Source of the DNA: Flavobacterium sp. HBTb2-11-1
GTDB lineage: Bacteria; Bacteroidota; Bacteroidia; Flavobacteriales; Flavobacteriaceae
Direction of reading: 5' to 3'
Length of the DNA: 64,000 bases
Assembly (NCBI RefSeq): GCF_009826975.1
Contig: NZ_WUMO01000007.1
Coordinates: 62,001-126,000, forward strand
The notes under the pieces are model-generated. The model was not told the DNA's origin. It was given only the letters and a program-made list of their open reading frames with translations, and did no database searches. Made by a program: the position numbers and the translations under genes. How positions within the stretch are numbered: position 1 is the first letter of the stretch; every line of letters begins with the position of its first letter. Positions 8,028 through 16,415 of this stretch are shown piece by piece.

Positions 8028-11000
8028 ATGAAAAGCAAAAATTGTATTAAAACAACAAAGCTTCCATATTTTATGGCGGTGCTGCTTAGCGTATTTATGA
8101 TGCAGTTTGGATTTGCTCAAGAATCCAAAACTGTAAGTGGGACCATTACCTCTTCTGAAGACGGATTTGGGGTTCCGGGAGCAACTGTACTTGTGCAGGG
8201 AACAAAATCGAGTACGGTTACCGATTTTGATGGAAAATATAAAGTAGAGGCTAAAACAGGCGATGTTTTAGTAATTACTTTTGTAGGTTTCAAATCGCAG
8301 AATATTACGGTTGGGACTCAAAAAGTGATCAATGCGGTTTTGCAGCCAGAAACTGCAGAACTTAAAGAAATTGTAGTGATCGGTTACGGTACTCAAAAGA
8401 AGAAAGTGAATACTGCTGCGACCTCATTGGTGTCTGGAAAAGACATTCAGCAAGTAGCAAGTCTTGATGTTGTAAATGCTTTACAAGGTCAGGCTTCTGG
8501 GGTTTCGGTAACTTCATCTTCGGGTCAGCCGGGAGCGAATATGGTGGTAAATATTCGTGGAGCAGGTACAGCAGGAAATAGCGATCCCCTTTATGTGGTT
8601 GATGGTGTAGTGGTAGATAACGGAATTGGATATCTTGATCCGTCTGTTATTGAAAGGGTCGATATTTTAAAAGATGCTTCGGCAGCTTCTATCTACGGAG
8701 CAAGGGCTGCAAATGGAGTTATCTTGGTTACAACCAAAAAAGGTAAAGATGGTAAAATGAATGTGTCTTTCAGTACTTATACAGGTTTTCAGCAGATTGC
8801 AAAAAAACTTGATTTAATGAATACGCAAGAATATACAACAATCATGAATGAAGCTCGTGTAAATTCAGGATATGCTCCATTATACACAAAAGAGCAAATT
8901 GCTGGATTTCCAGATCACGATTGGCAGAAAGATTTATTTAATGAAGGCGCAATGAAACAAAATCATTCGCTTTTGATTACTGGAGGCGACGAAAAGTCTA
9001 CTATTGCAACAGGTTTATCGTACTACGGACAAGAAGGTATGATTGGAGGATCTACGAATCAATCTCAATATGACCGTATTACTTTTACAGCAAACTCTAC
9101 TTCAGAAGTAATTAAAGGGTACTTAAAAATAGGGGAAAACTTCACTTTATCAAACATCAAGTCAAGCGGTGTTGCCGATGACGGAATCTACAGCAATGCG
9201 ATTAGAAGTTTCTTAAATGCGGCTCCTATTGATCAGCCATATGACGAGAATGGAGATTTTGCTCGCTCTATTATTTCTCAAGATATCAGCAATCCGGTTG
9301 GATCTTTATATTACAACAACTTTAATCAGACTAAGACGAATCGTTATGTAGGTAACATTTTTGCCGAATTAAAATTTGCAAAGAACTTTACTTTCAGAAC
9401 TAGTTATGGGGTTGATATGACAGATAGCAATTATCGTGCTTTCAGACCTGTTTATTCACTTTCTTCAAATGACAATAATACGGTTTCGAGCGTAACTCAA
9501 AGTGCAACAAAATCATTAGGATGGATTTTTGAGAATACACTTCAATACAAATTCAATGTTGCTACTTCTCATAATTTTGATGTTTTAGTAGGTACTTCTG
9601 CTAAAAAGAATACGTCTGATTATATGGAAGGGCAAGGAAGAAACTTGATTTTTGATGATTTCGAGCACGCGTATTTAGATAATGCAAAGGATCCTACATC
9701 AAATGTGGTAAAAGGAAATCGTAGAGATTATGCAATCCAGTCTTATTTCGGACGTTTATTGTACGATTATAACAATAAATATTTATTCTCTGCAACAGTT
9801 CGTCGTGACGGATCATCAGAATTTGGTCCAGATAACAAATATGCTATTTTCCCATCATTCTCTGCAGGTTGGAATTTAGATAAAGAAGCTTTCTTCAAAG
9901 AAAACAAGGTTTTAAATACTTTCAAATTAAGAGCGAGCTGGGGACAAAATGGTAACGATCAATTTGCAAGAAGATTTGCTTACATGTCTGTAGTAAACTC
10001 GACAGATAAAACATATCATTTTGGAACTGGTGATGAAACTCTTTTAGTAGGTTCAAGCCCAGATCAGTTAGCAAACCGTAATTTAAAATGGGAAACTTCT
10101 GAGCAGTTAGATTTAGGTTTTGATGCTACCTTGTTTACCAACTTTACTTTAACTTTTGATTACTATGACAAGAAAACCAAAGATTGGTTAGTATTGGCTT
10201 CTATACCGGCTTATGCAGGAGCAACTGCCCCTTATATTAATGGTGGTGACGTAAGCAATAAAGGTTTTGAAATTGGTTTAGCTTATCGTACACATTTTGG
10301 AAAAGACTGGAATTTTGCTATTAATGCAAATCTTTCTCGTAACCAAAATGAAGTGTTGAGAATTGCTAACAACGAAGGGATCATTCACGGTGAATCAAAT
10401 GTATTGTTTCAAGGTTTAGACGAGATGAACCGTGTTGAGGTTGGAAAACCAATGGGTTATTTCTACGGATTAAAAACAGACGGAATTTTCCAAAATGCTG
10501 CTGAAGTTGCCGCGGGTGTTCAGCCAAATGCACAGCCAGGAGACGTTCGCTTCGTAGACTTAAATGGTGACGGAAAAATTGATGCAAATGATAAAACTAA
10601 AGTTGGAGATCCAAACCCTGATATCAACTATGGTGTTAATTTAGAATTATCATACAAAGCTTTTGACTTATCTGTTAATACTTATGGTATCGCTGGAGGA
10701 CAAAACGTTTTTGGAGTTCACGATTACACACGTGCTTACACAAATAACACTACAGATGTGTTGAATAGATGGACAACTGAAGGAACTTCGAACAGAATTC
10801 CAAGAGTAACTTACGGAACTGATGCAAACGGAAACTATACTAAATTCTCAGATTTATATATTCAGGATTCAGATTTCTTTAGAATTAAAAATGCTACAAT
10901 TGGATGTGATTTAACGAAGTTGACAGACAGATTAAAGTTCTTCTCTAAATTCAGATTGTATGTGGCAGGAAATAACATTTACACATTCACAAAGTACAAA

Positions 11001-11117
11001 GGAATGGATCCAGAAATTGGTTTCGGAAACGTAAATCAATCTTGGGCTAAAGGTATTGATGTTGGATATTATCCACAGCCAAGAACCTATTTAATGGGTC
11101 TGAATGTTAACTTTTAA
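8028..11117 (+). CDS. susC: SusC-family TonB-dependent glycan importer
   Basis: A 1029-residue outer-membrane transporter. It has a signal peptide (to MMQFGFAQ, ~residue 31), an N-terminal CarboxypepD_reg-like domain (~36-110; VSGTITSSEDGFGVPGATV), then a TonB box/plug region (IVVIGYGTQKKK near 117; VVNIRGAGTAGNSDPLYVVDG and SASIYGARAANGVILVTTK in the plug). The 22-strand barrel ends in MGLNVNF. SusC proteins import oligosaccharides together with a SusD lid. It is the first structural gene of the PUL and is followed 12 bp later by its susD. The long 5' leader suggests regulation before or during early transcription. The substrate is inferred only from the downstream hydrolases. Confidence 0.95.
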   Translation: MKSKNCIKTTKLPYFMAVLLSVFMMQFGFAQESKTVSGTITSSEDGFGVPGATVLVQGTKSSTVTDFDGKYKVEAKTGDVLVITFVGFKSQNITVGTQKVINAVLQPETAELKEIVVIGYGTQKKKVNTAATSLVSGKDIQQVASLDVVNALQGQASGVSVTSSSGQPGANMVVNIRGAGTAGNSDPLYVVDGVVVDNGIGYLDPSVIERVDILKDASAASIYGARAANGVILVTTKKGKDGKMNVSFSTYTGFQQIAKKLDLMNTQEYTTIMNEARVNSGYAPLYTKEQIAGFPDHDWQKDLFNEGAMKQNHSLLITGGDEKSTIATGLSYYGQEGMIGGSTNQSQYDRITFTANSTSEVIKGYLKIGENFTLSNIKSSGVADDGIYSNAIRSFLNAAPIDQPYDENGDFARSIISQDISNPVGSLYYNNFNQTKTNRYVGNIFAELKFAKNFTFRTSYGVDMTDSNYRAFRPVYSLSSNDNNTVSSVTQSATKSLGWIFENTLQYKFNVATSHNFDVLVGTSAKKNTSDYMEGQGRNLIFDDFEHAYLDNAKDPTSNVVKGNRRDYAIQSYFGRLLYDYNNKYLFSATVRRDGSSEFGPDNKYAIFPSFSAGWNLDKEAFFKENKVLNTFKLRASWGQNGNDQFARRFAYMSVVNSTDKTYHFGTGDETLLVGSSPDQLANRNLKWETSEQLDLGFDATLFTNFTLTFDYYDKKTKDWLVLASIPAYAGATAPYINGGDVSNKGFEIGLAYRTHFGKDWNFAINANLSRNQNEVLRIANNEGIIHGESNVLFQGLDEMNRVEVGKPMGYFYGLKTDGIFQNAAEVAAGVQPNAQPGDVRFVDLNGDGKIDANDKTKVGDPNPDINYGVNLELSYKAFDLSVNTYGIAGGQNVFGVHDYTRAYTNNTTDVLNRWTTEGTSNRIPRVTYGTDANGNYTKFSDLYIQDSDFFRIKNATIGCDLTKLTDRLKFFSKFRLYVAGNNIYTFTKYKGMDPEIGFGNVNQSWAKGIDVGYYPQPRTYLMGLNVNF

Positions 11118-11129
11118 AATTTGAAAATC

Positions 11130-12710
11130 ATGAAAACATATATAAAATTATTTGCGCTTTCAAGCTTACTTACTTTAGGAGCTTGTTCGCAGGATTTCTT
11201 GGAAAATGAACCATACACAGATAAGGTAACGGAGAATTTTTATAAAACACCATCTGATGCTTTTGAAGGTCTTGTGGCAGTTTATGATGTTTTACAGCGC
11301 GAAGCTTACGGCGGACCATTATTAATTAGCGAACAAGCTTCTGATGATTGCTTTGGAGGTTATGGTATTGCCGATGCTCAAACCGATATCGAATGGGATC
11401 GTTTCTTATACGTTTCGGACAAAGACATGAACAAAGATGTTTGGTCAAATGCTTATTTAGGAATTTACAGAGCTAACATTTTGTTAGAAAATTTAAATAA
11501 AGTAAACTGGGGATCTGATACAGCTTTGAAAACTCGCTACGAAGCCGAAGCACGTTTCTTAAGAGCGCACTTCCATTTTACAGCGGCTAAAATGTTTGGA
11601 GATATTATCCCACTTGACCATACGGTAACAACAAGTGAGTTCGAATTGCCAAGACAAGCTCCAGAAGTTACTTATGCTTTAATTGCAAGCGATTTAAGAT
11701 TTGCAGCAGACAATTTAGGGCCAGAAAATTATTCGCAAGCAGGAAATGCTAATTATGGCCGTATTACAAAATGGGCTGCAGAAGCGTATTTGGCTCGAAC
11801 ATTCTTATTCTATACAGGAACATATGGTAAAGCAGATTTAGCCGGAGTGGTTTCTAAAGCTGAAGCAACAGCTTACATTAACGATGCTGTAAATAATAGC
11901 GGACACGGTTTAGTGGCTGATTTTGCTAATCTTTGGTTGGCAGCTTCTTTTGAAAACTTTGTTGGAGAAGATAATACAGAAATGGTTTGGGCGGTTCGTT
12001 TTAACGGTTCAGGAAAAGGAAACTGGGATCTTCACGAAGGAAACCGTTTCCAAGTAAATATTGCGCCTCGTGGCGGTTCAATAGGAAGATATGCCACAGG
12101 TTGGGGAGGAGCAACAGTGAATCCTAAGTTGGTTGATTCTTACGAAGCTGGTGACACGAGAAAAGCTGCTTCATTTATTGATTATGCAAGTGAAAATTTA
12201 AATTTTGATCCACAGGCTAGAGAGCAGCGTCAGTACACAGGATATTCTTGGAAAAAATATTGTCCAATTACCAATGCAGCAGGAACTGCTGTTGTAGAGG
12301 CTAATGGAGGAAACTTCCAAATTGATAACTACCAAGATTATGCTATTATTCGTTTCTCAGATGTATTATTAATGGCAGCTGAGTTGAATTTACAATCGAA
12401 CCCTGCTTTAGCGCAGGCAGATTATGATAGAGTACGTGATCGCGCTTTCAAAAATACCACTCACAGAAAAACAGTCAGTTTAGAGAATATCATGAAAGAG
12501 CGTCAGTTAGAATTAGCACTTGAAGGACTTCGTTATTTTGATTTAATCAGACAAGGAATGCCTGCCATGAAAGCGGCTATTGATAACAATACTGGAGATT
12601 CTCAGTTTAATGTAACTTTTAGAACAGAGACTCAGGGTTGGTTCCCATTACCGCAATCGCAGATCATTCTTTCAAATGGTACAATAACTCAAAATTCTGG
12701 CTGGAATTAA
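11130..12710 (+). CDS. susD: SusD/RagB-family glycan-binding lipoprotein
   Basis: A 526-residue surface lipoprotein. The ATG at 11130 is preferred over the TTG at 11121 because it opens directly into the signal peptide (MKTYIKLFALSSLLTLGAC, lipid-modified Cys at the end). SusD features follow: DFLENEPYTDKVTENFYKTP, the TPR-like segment TRYEAEARFLRAHFHFTAAK, and the C-terminal RQLELALEGLRYFDLIRQG typical of RagB/SusD. It closes over the SusC barrel and delivers glycan. It is 12 bp from susC and 16 bp from the next lipoprotein gene, so the three form one transcript. Confidence 0.95.
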   Translation: MKTYIKLFALSSLLTLGACSQDFLENEPYTDKVTENFYKTPSDAFEGLVAVYDVLQREAYGGPLLISEQASDDCFGGYGIADAQTDIEWDRFLYVSDKDMNKDVWSNAYLGIYRANILLENLNKVNWGSDTALKTRYEAEARFLRAHFHFTAAKMFGDIIPLDHTVTTSEFELPRQAPEVTYALIASDLRFAADNLGPENYSQAGNANYGRITKWAAEAYLARTFLFYTGTYGKADLAGVVSKAEATAYINDAVNNSGHGLVADFANLWLAASFENFVGEDNTEMVWAVRFNGSGKGNWDLHEGNRFQVNIAPRGGSIGRYATGWGGATVNPKLVDSYEAGDTRKAASFIDYASENLNFDPQAREQRQYTGYSWKKYCPITNAAGTAVVEANGGNFQIDNYQDYAIIRFSDVLLMAAELNLQSNPALAQADYDRVRDRAFKNTTHRKTVSLENIMKERQLELALEGLRYFDLIRQGMPAMKAAIDNNTGDSQFNVTFRTETQGWFPLPQSQIILSNGTITQNSGWN

Positions 12711-12726
12711 TTTAAAACAAAAGACT

Positions 12727-13581
12727 ATGAAACGTATATTATATATTTTAATAGCAGCTGTTACAATGGGTTCGCTGTTATTTTCTTGTGAGGCAATTGA
12801 GGATCGCGAAAGTCTTCCAGCAATTACTTTGACACCAGAAACACTTAAATTTTCTGTAACGCAAGATGCTACAAATAAAAATCTTGTAAGTTTTAAAAGT
12901 GATGATCCGACTGTAATTCCATTTTGGAAATATGTAGATGGATCGGGAAATGAATTAGGACATTCTAACAAAAGCAGTGATCAAGTGGTTCTCCCTTTTG
13001 CTGGAAAATACACTATCTATTACACCGCTTATACAAGAGGAGGTTCTGTAGAAGCGGCTCCTGTAACTGTAAACGTCCCTGAAAATGACGAAAGTTATTT
13101 TAGAGATCCAAAATGGCAAATGTTGACCAATGGTGTCGATGGAAAAACTTGGGTTTTAGATTTTACAGATCCAGTGGGATGGGCAGGCTTAGATTACCCA
13201 GCTGCATCTGGCGATAACTGGAGCTGGCTGCCAGATTATGCAAGCAACTCTTGGGTAATGACTAATAAAAACTGGGGCGAAATGTATTTTGATTTAAATG
13301 GAAATTATAATACAACTGTTACTCAAACAGCGATTGCAAACAATAATCAGACTACAAAAAAGGGAACCTATTCATTTGATATTGCAAATAATAAATTAGT
13401 TTTTAATGGTGGGGTCCAAATGCTTTACGGTGGAGACTATTATGGAGACTGCAGCAACTGGATCAGCGTAAAAGTGGTTGAGCTTACAGCTACATCTTTA
13501 AGATTAGCAGTAGTGCGTGACCAGAGCAGAACTGGTGAAGGAGTTTGTCTAATTGTATTCCACTACAAGCCGAAATCATAA
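12727..13581 (+). CDS. SusE-position surface glycan-binding lipoprotein
   Basis: A 284-residue lipoprotein (MKRILYILIAAVTMGSLLFSC, lipobox Cys 21). Residues ~30-115 resemble a PKD/Ig-like beta domain with a strand-rich FAGKYTIYYTAYTRGGSVEA. Residues ~125-284 form a second beta domain rich in Trp (DNWSWLP, NSWVMTNKNWGEMYFD), suited to carbohydrate stacking. In PULs, proteins at this place directly after susD are non-enzymatic surface glycan-binding proteins that feed SusCD. It is the last gene before a strong hairpin, so it closes the binding and import part of the locus. Confidence 0.75.
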   Translation: MKRILYILIAAVTMGSLLFSCEAIEDRESLPAITLTPETLKFSVTQDATNKNLVSFKSDDPTVIPFWKYVDGSGNELGHSNKSSDQVVLPFAGKYTIYYTAYTRGGSVEAAPVTVNVPENDESYFRDPKWQMLTNGVDGKTWVLDFTDPVGWAGLDYPAASGDNWSWLPDYASNSWVMTNKNWGEMYFDLNGNYNTTVTQTAIANNNQTTKKGTYSFDIANNKLVFNGGVQMLYGGDYYGDCSNWISVKVVELTATSLRLAVVRDQSRTGEGVCLIVFHYKPKS

Positions 13582-13595
13582 GTTAGTTAGTTTTG

Positions 13596-13650
13596 AAGTC
13601 TCAGTCTTATAAACATTTCGTAATGTGCTTTAAGACTGAGACTTAAATTA
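13596..13650 (+). terminator. Hairpin terminator/attenuator after the susCDE unit
   Basis: A perfect 14-bp stem (AAGTCTCAGTCTTA 13596-13609 with TAAGACTGAGACTT 13631-13644) is followed by an AT-rich tail. A TATTTTTG (13649-13656) matches the -7 consensus, so a weak promoter for the hydrolase genes may sit directly behind it. Such an arrangement would allow import genes and hydrolases to be expressed at different levels. Confidence 0.65.
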
Positions 13651-13719
13651 TTTTTGTAAGAAAGAAATGAAACCGTTTTTTATTTCTATCTTCCAATTCC
13701 AAAAAACAAAAAGGTACCT

Positions 13720-16206
13720 ATGCATATTAGAAAAAACATAAAAAATATAAGTTTATGGGCAGTTGCAGCTGGAGTTCTTTTCTTGAATTCCTGTGCTAAA
13801 AAACAAGATGCATTTATAAACCGAAAAGTTTCTTTTAATGAAGATTGGAGCTTTCATCTTAATGACAGTATTGTTGATAAAGATACAATTGGAGATTCAA
13901 CAAAATGGAGAACTTTAGACGTTCCTCACGATTGGAGCATCGAAGGAAAATTTGATGAAAAAAGCCCTGCAGGTTATGGAGGAGGATCACTCACCGGAGG
14001 TTTAGGCTGGTATAAAAAAACATTCAAAGTAGCAACAGAAGACAGTACAAAAATAATTTCAATCACTTTTGATGGCGTTTACAGAAACAGCGAAGTTTGG
14101 ATAAACAGCCATTATTTAGGAAAACGCCCAAACGGATATATTGGTTTTCAATATGATATGTCACCATATTTAAATTACGGGGACAAAAACAACGAAATAA
14201 TTGTTAAGGTTGACAATTCAAAACAACCCAATTCACGCTGGTATTCGGGTTCAGGAATTTTTAGAAATGTCTGGATCGAAACAACAGATAAACTTCATGT
14301 GGGAAAATGGGGAACTTATATTACGACTCCAAAAGTTACTGCCGAAAAAGCTTCTGTAAATATTGAAACAACAATCAAAAATCAATACAAAGAAGGCAAA
14401 AAAGCAACGGTAACCACAACTATTTTTAAAGAAGATAAAAAAGTAACATCAGTTACTCAAGATATAACAATCAATGGCAACGGAAATCAAATCTTGAAGC
14501 AATCGGCTGAGGTTGAAAATCCTGCATTATGGTCAGATGAAAAACCAGAATTGTATACGGCAGTTACCGAAATTTCGCTTGACGATAAAATCATTGATCA
14601 ATACGAAACTACTTTCGGAATCAGAGATTTTAAATTCGATTTGAACAAAGGTTTTATCTTGAATGGAAAACAAGTTAAAATTAAAGGCGTTTGCATGCAT
14701 CATGATTTAGGGCCATTAGGCTCTGCAATTAATACGCGCGCAATCGAACGTCAGTTGGAAATCCTGAAAGAAATGGGCGTAAACGGAATCAGGACTTCGC
14801 ACAATCCTCCCGCTCCAGAGCTTTTAGATCTTTGCGATAAAATGGGTTTCATTGTTATGGATGAAGCTTTCGACATGTGGAAACAAAACAAAACCAAATA
14901 TGATTATGCTAATGATTGGGACAAATGGCATAAACAAGACTTAATCGACCAATTGTTGCGCGACCGCAATCATGCCAGTATTTTTATGTGGAGTATTGGA
15001 AACGAAATTCCAGAACAATGGAATGAAAAAGGTATCGAGATTGCCAAAGAATTAGCAGCAATAGTGCGTTTAAATGATAAAACGCGTCCGTTTACTGCAG
15101 GAATGAATCCACCAGTAAATATGAACATTGATGCCGTGACTTTACAATTCGAGAAAAAAGAGGTTTCTATTAATCCGCTTGCAGGATCTGGAGTTTTAGA
15201 TTTAATCGGATACAATTACGCGCACCAAACGTTCGAACATCATCAAAAGAATTTTCCAAATACGCCATTCATCGCCACTGAAACTACTTCGGCTTTAGAA
15301 ACTCGCGGATATTATGACGCTGTTTCAGATACGATCAAAAAGTGGCCAGTAAGATGGGATCTTAAATTTACTGAAGGAAATCCAGGAAATACCGTTTCAG
15401 CTTACGATCAGGTTCAGGCACCTTGGGGTTCAACACACGAGGCAACTTGGAAAATCATTAAAAAATATGATTTCCTTTCTGGAATGTATATCTGGACAGG
15501 TTTTGATTATATCGGAGAACCAACGCCTTACGAGTGGCCATCGGTAAGTTCCTATTTCGGAATTGTCGATTTAGCCGGTTTCCCGAAAGACGTATATTAT
15601 ATGTACCAAAGTGAATGGACGAATAAAGATGTTCTACACATTTTCCCGCATTGGAACTGGAAAGCTGGACAAACGGTTGACGTTTGGGCTTATTACAATA
15701 ATGCTGATGAAGTCGAACTTTTCGTAAACGGGAAATCAGTTGGAAAAAGAGCTAAAAAAGGAGATGATTTGCACGTAATGTGGAGAATTCCGTTTGAAGC
15801 AGGAACGCTGAAAGCCATTTCTCGAAAAGGCGGAAAAGTGGTTTTAGAAAAAGAAATCAAAACTGCTGGAAATCCTTCACAATTAAAATTATCTGCAGAT
15901 AGAAGTACTATCAAAGCAGATAAAAATGATTTGTCTTTTGTAACGGTAGATATTTTGGATGCGAACGGAATTTTAGCTCCAAATGCCAGTAACGAAATCA
16001 ATTTTTCATTAAAAGGAAATGGAAAAATCGTAGGCGTTTGCAGCGGAGATCCAGTAAGTCACGAATCGTACAAAGGAACTAAACATACGGCTTTGGCTGG
16101 AAAATGTTTGGTGATTGTACAATCGGGCGATAAATCAGGAAGATTGGAATTAACTGCGAAGGCAAACGGATTAAAACAATCAACAATTGTAATTACAACA
16201 GAATAA
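13720..16206 (+). CDS. Glycoside hydrolase family 2, probable beta-galactosidase, lipoprotein
   Basis: 828 residues with a lipobox (AAGVLFLNSC). Domain order: sugar-binding jelly roll (~35-190; DVPHDWSIEGKFD), Ig-like domain (~200-300), TIM barrel (~310-610) and C-terminal Ig-like domains including a GH2_C5-type end (~715-828). The acid/base is Glu429 in WSIGNE and the nucleophile is probably Glu521 in IATET. The order RTSHNPPAPELLDLCDKMGF is typical of Bacteroidota beta-galactosidases, though beta-glucuronidase or another GH2 specificity cannot be excluded. As a lipoprotein it acts in the periplasm or at the outer membrane. It starts the hydrolase part of the PUL, 138 bp after the lipoprotein gene. 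Confidence 0.88.
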   Translation: MHIRKNIKNISLWAVAAGVLFLNSCAKKQDAFINRKVSFNEDWSFHLNDSIVDKDTIGDSTKWRTLDVPHDWSIEGKFDEKSPAGYGGGSLTGGLGWYKKTFKVATEDSTKIISITFDGVYRNSEVWINSHYLGKRPNGYIGFQYDMSPYLNYGDKNNEIIVKVDNSKQPNSRWYSGSGIFRNVWIETTDKLHVGKWGTYITTPKVTAEKASVNIETTIKNQYKEGKKATVTTTIFKEDKKVTSVTQDITINGNGNQILKQSAEVENPALWSDEKPELYTAVTEISLDDKIIDQYETTFGIRDFKFDLNKGFILNGKQVKIKGVCMHHDLGPLGSAINTRAIERQLEILKEMGVNGIRTSHNPPAPELLDLCDKMGFIVMDEAFDMWKQNKTKYDYANDWDKWHKQDLIDQLLRDRNHASIFMWSIGNEIPEQWNEKGIEIAKELAAIVRLNDKTRPFTAGMNPPVNMNIDAVTLQFEKKEVSINPLAGSGVLDLIGYNYAHQTFEHHQKNFPNTPFIATETTSALETRGYYDAVSDTIKKWPVRWDLKFTEGNPGNTVSAYDQVQAPWGSTHEATWKIIKKYDFLSGMYIWTGFDYIGEPTPYEWPSVSSYFGIVDLAGFPKDVYYMYQSEWTNKDVLHIFPHWNWKAGQTVDVWAYYNNADEVELFVNGKSVGKRAKKGDDLHVMWRIPFEAGTLKAISRKGGKVVLEKEIKTAGNPSQLKLSADRSTIKADKNDLSFVTVDILDANGILAPNASNEINFSLKGNGKIVGVCSGDPVSHESYKGTKHTALAGKCLVIVQSGDKSGRLELTAKANGLKQSTIVITTE

Positions 16207-16226
16207 TTTTTAAAATTTTAAATATA

Positions 16227-16395
16227 GCCACAGATTAAAAGGATTAAAAAGAGTTTTATGTTCTCGCAGATTTAGCAGATCATGCAGATTTGTTTTTTCA
16301 AATCTCTGTAAAAAGATTTAAATCCGCATGATCTGCTAAATCTGCGAGAGAAAAGAAAAAAGAAAAAATCCTTTCGAATCCTTTTAATCTGTGGC
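16227..16395. repeat. Long inverted repeat, dispersed family copy A
   Basis: The 23-nt inner arms at 16263-16285 (CTCGCAGATTTAGCAGATC...) and 16326-16348 are exact reverse complements. Outer arms (GCCACAGATTAAAAGGATT / AATCCTTTTAATCTGTGGC) extend the structure to ~169 bp. The same left-arm sequence recurs at 21231-21391 (copy B), also between hydrolase genes. It fills most of the 209-bp GH2-GH31 spacer. It encodes nothing; it could be a non-autonomous element, or act as an RNA hairpin that sets expression between PUL genes. Confidence 0.85.
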
Positions 16396-16415
16396 AAAAA
16401 AATAAAAACTAATCC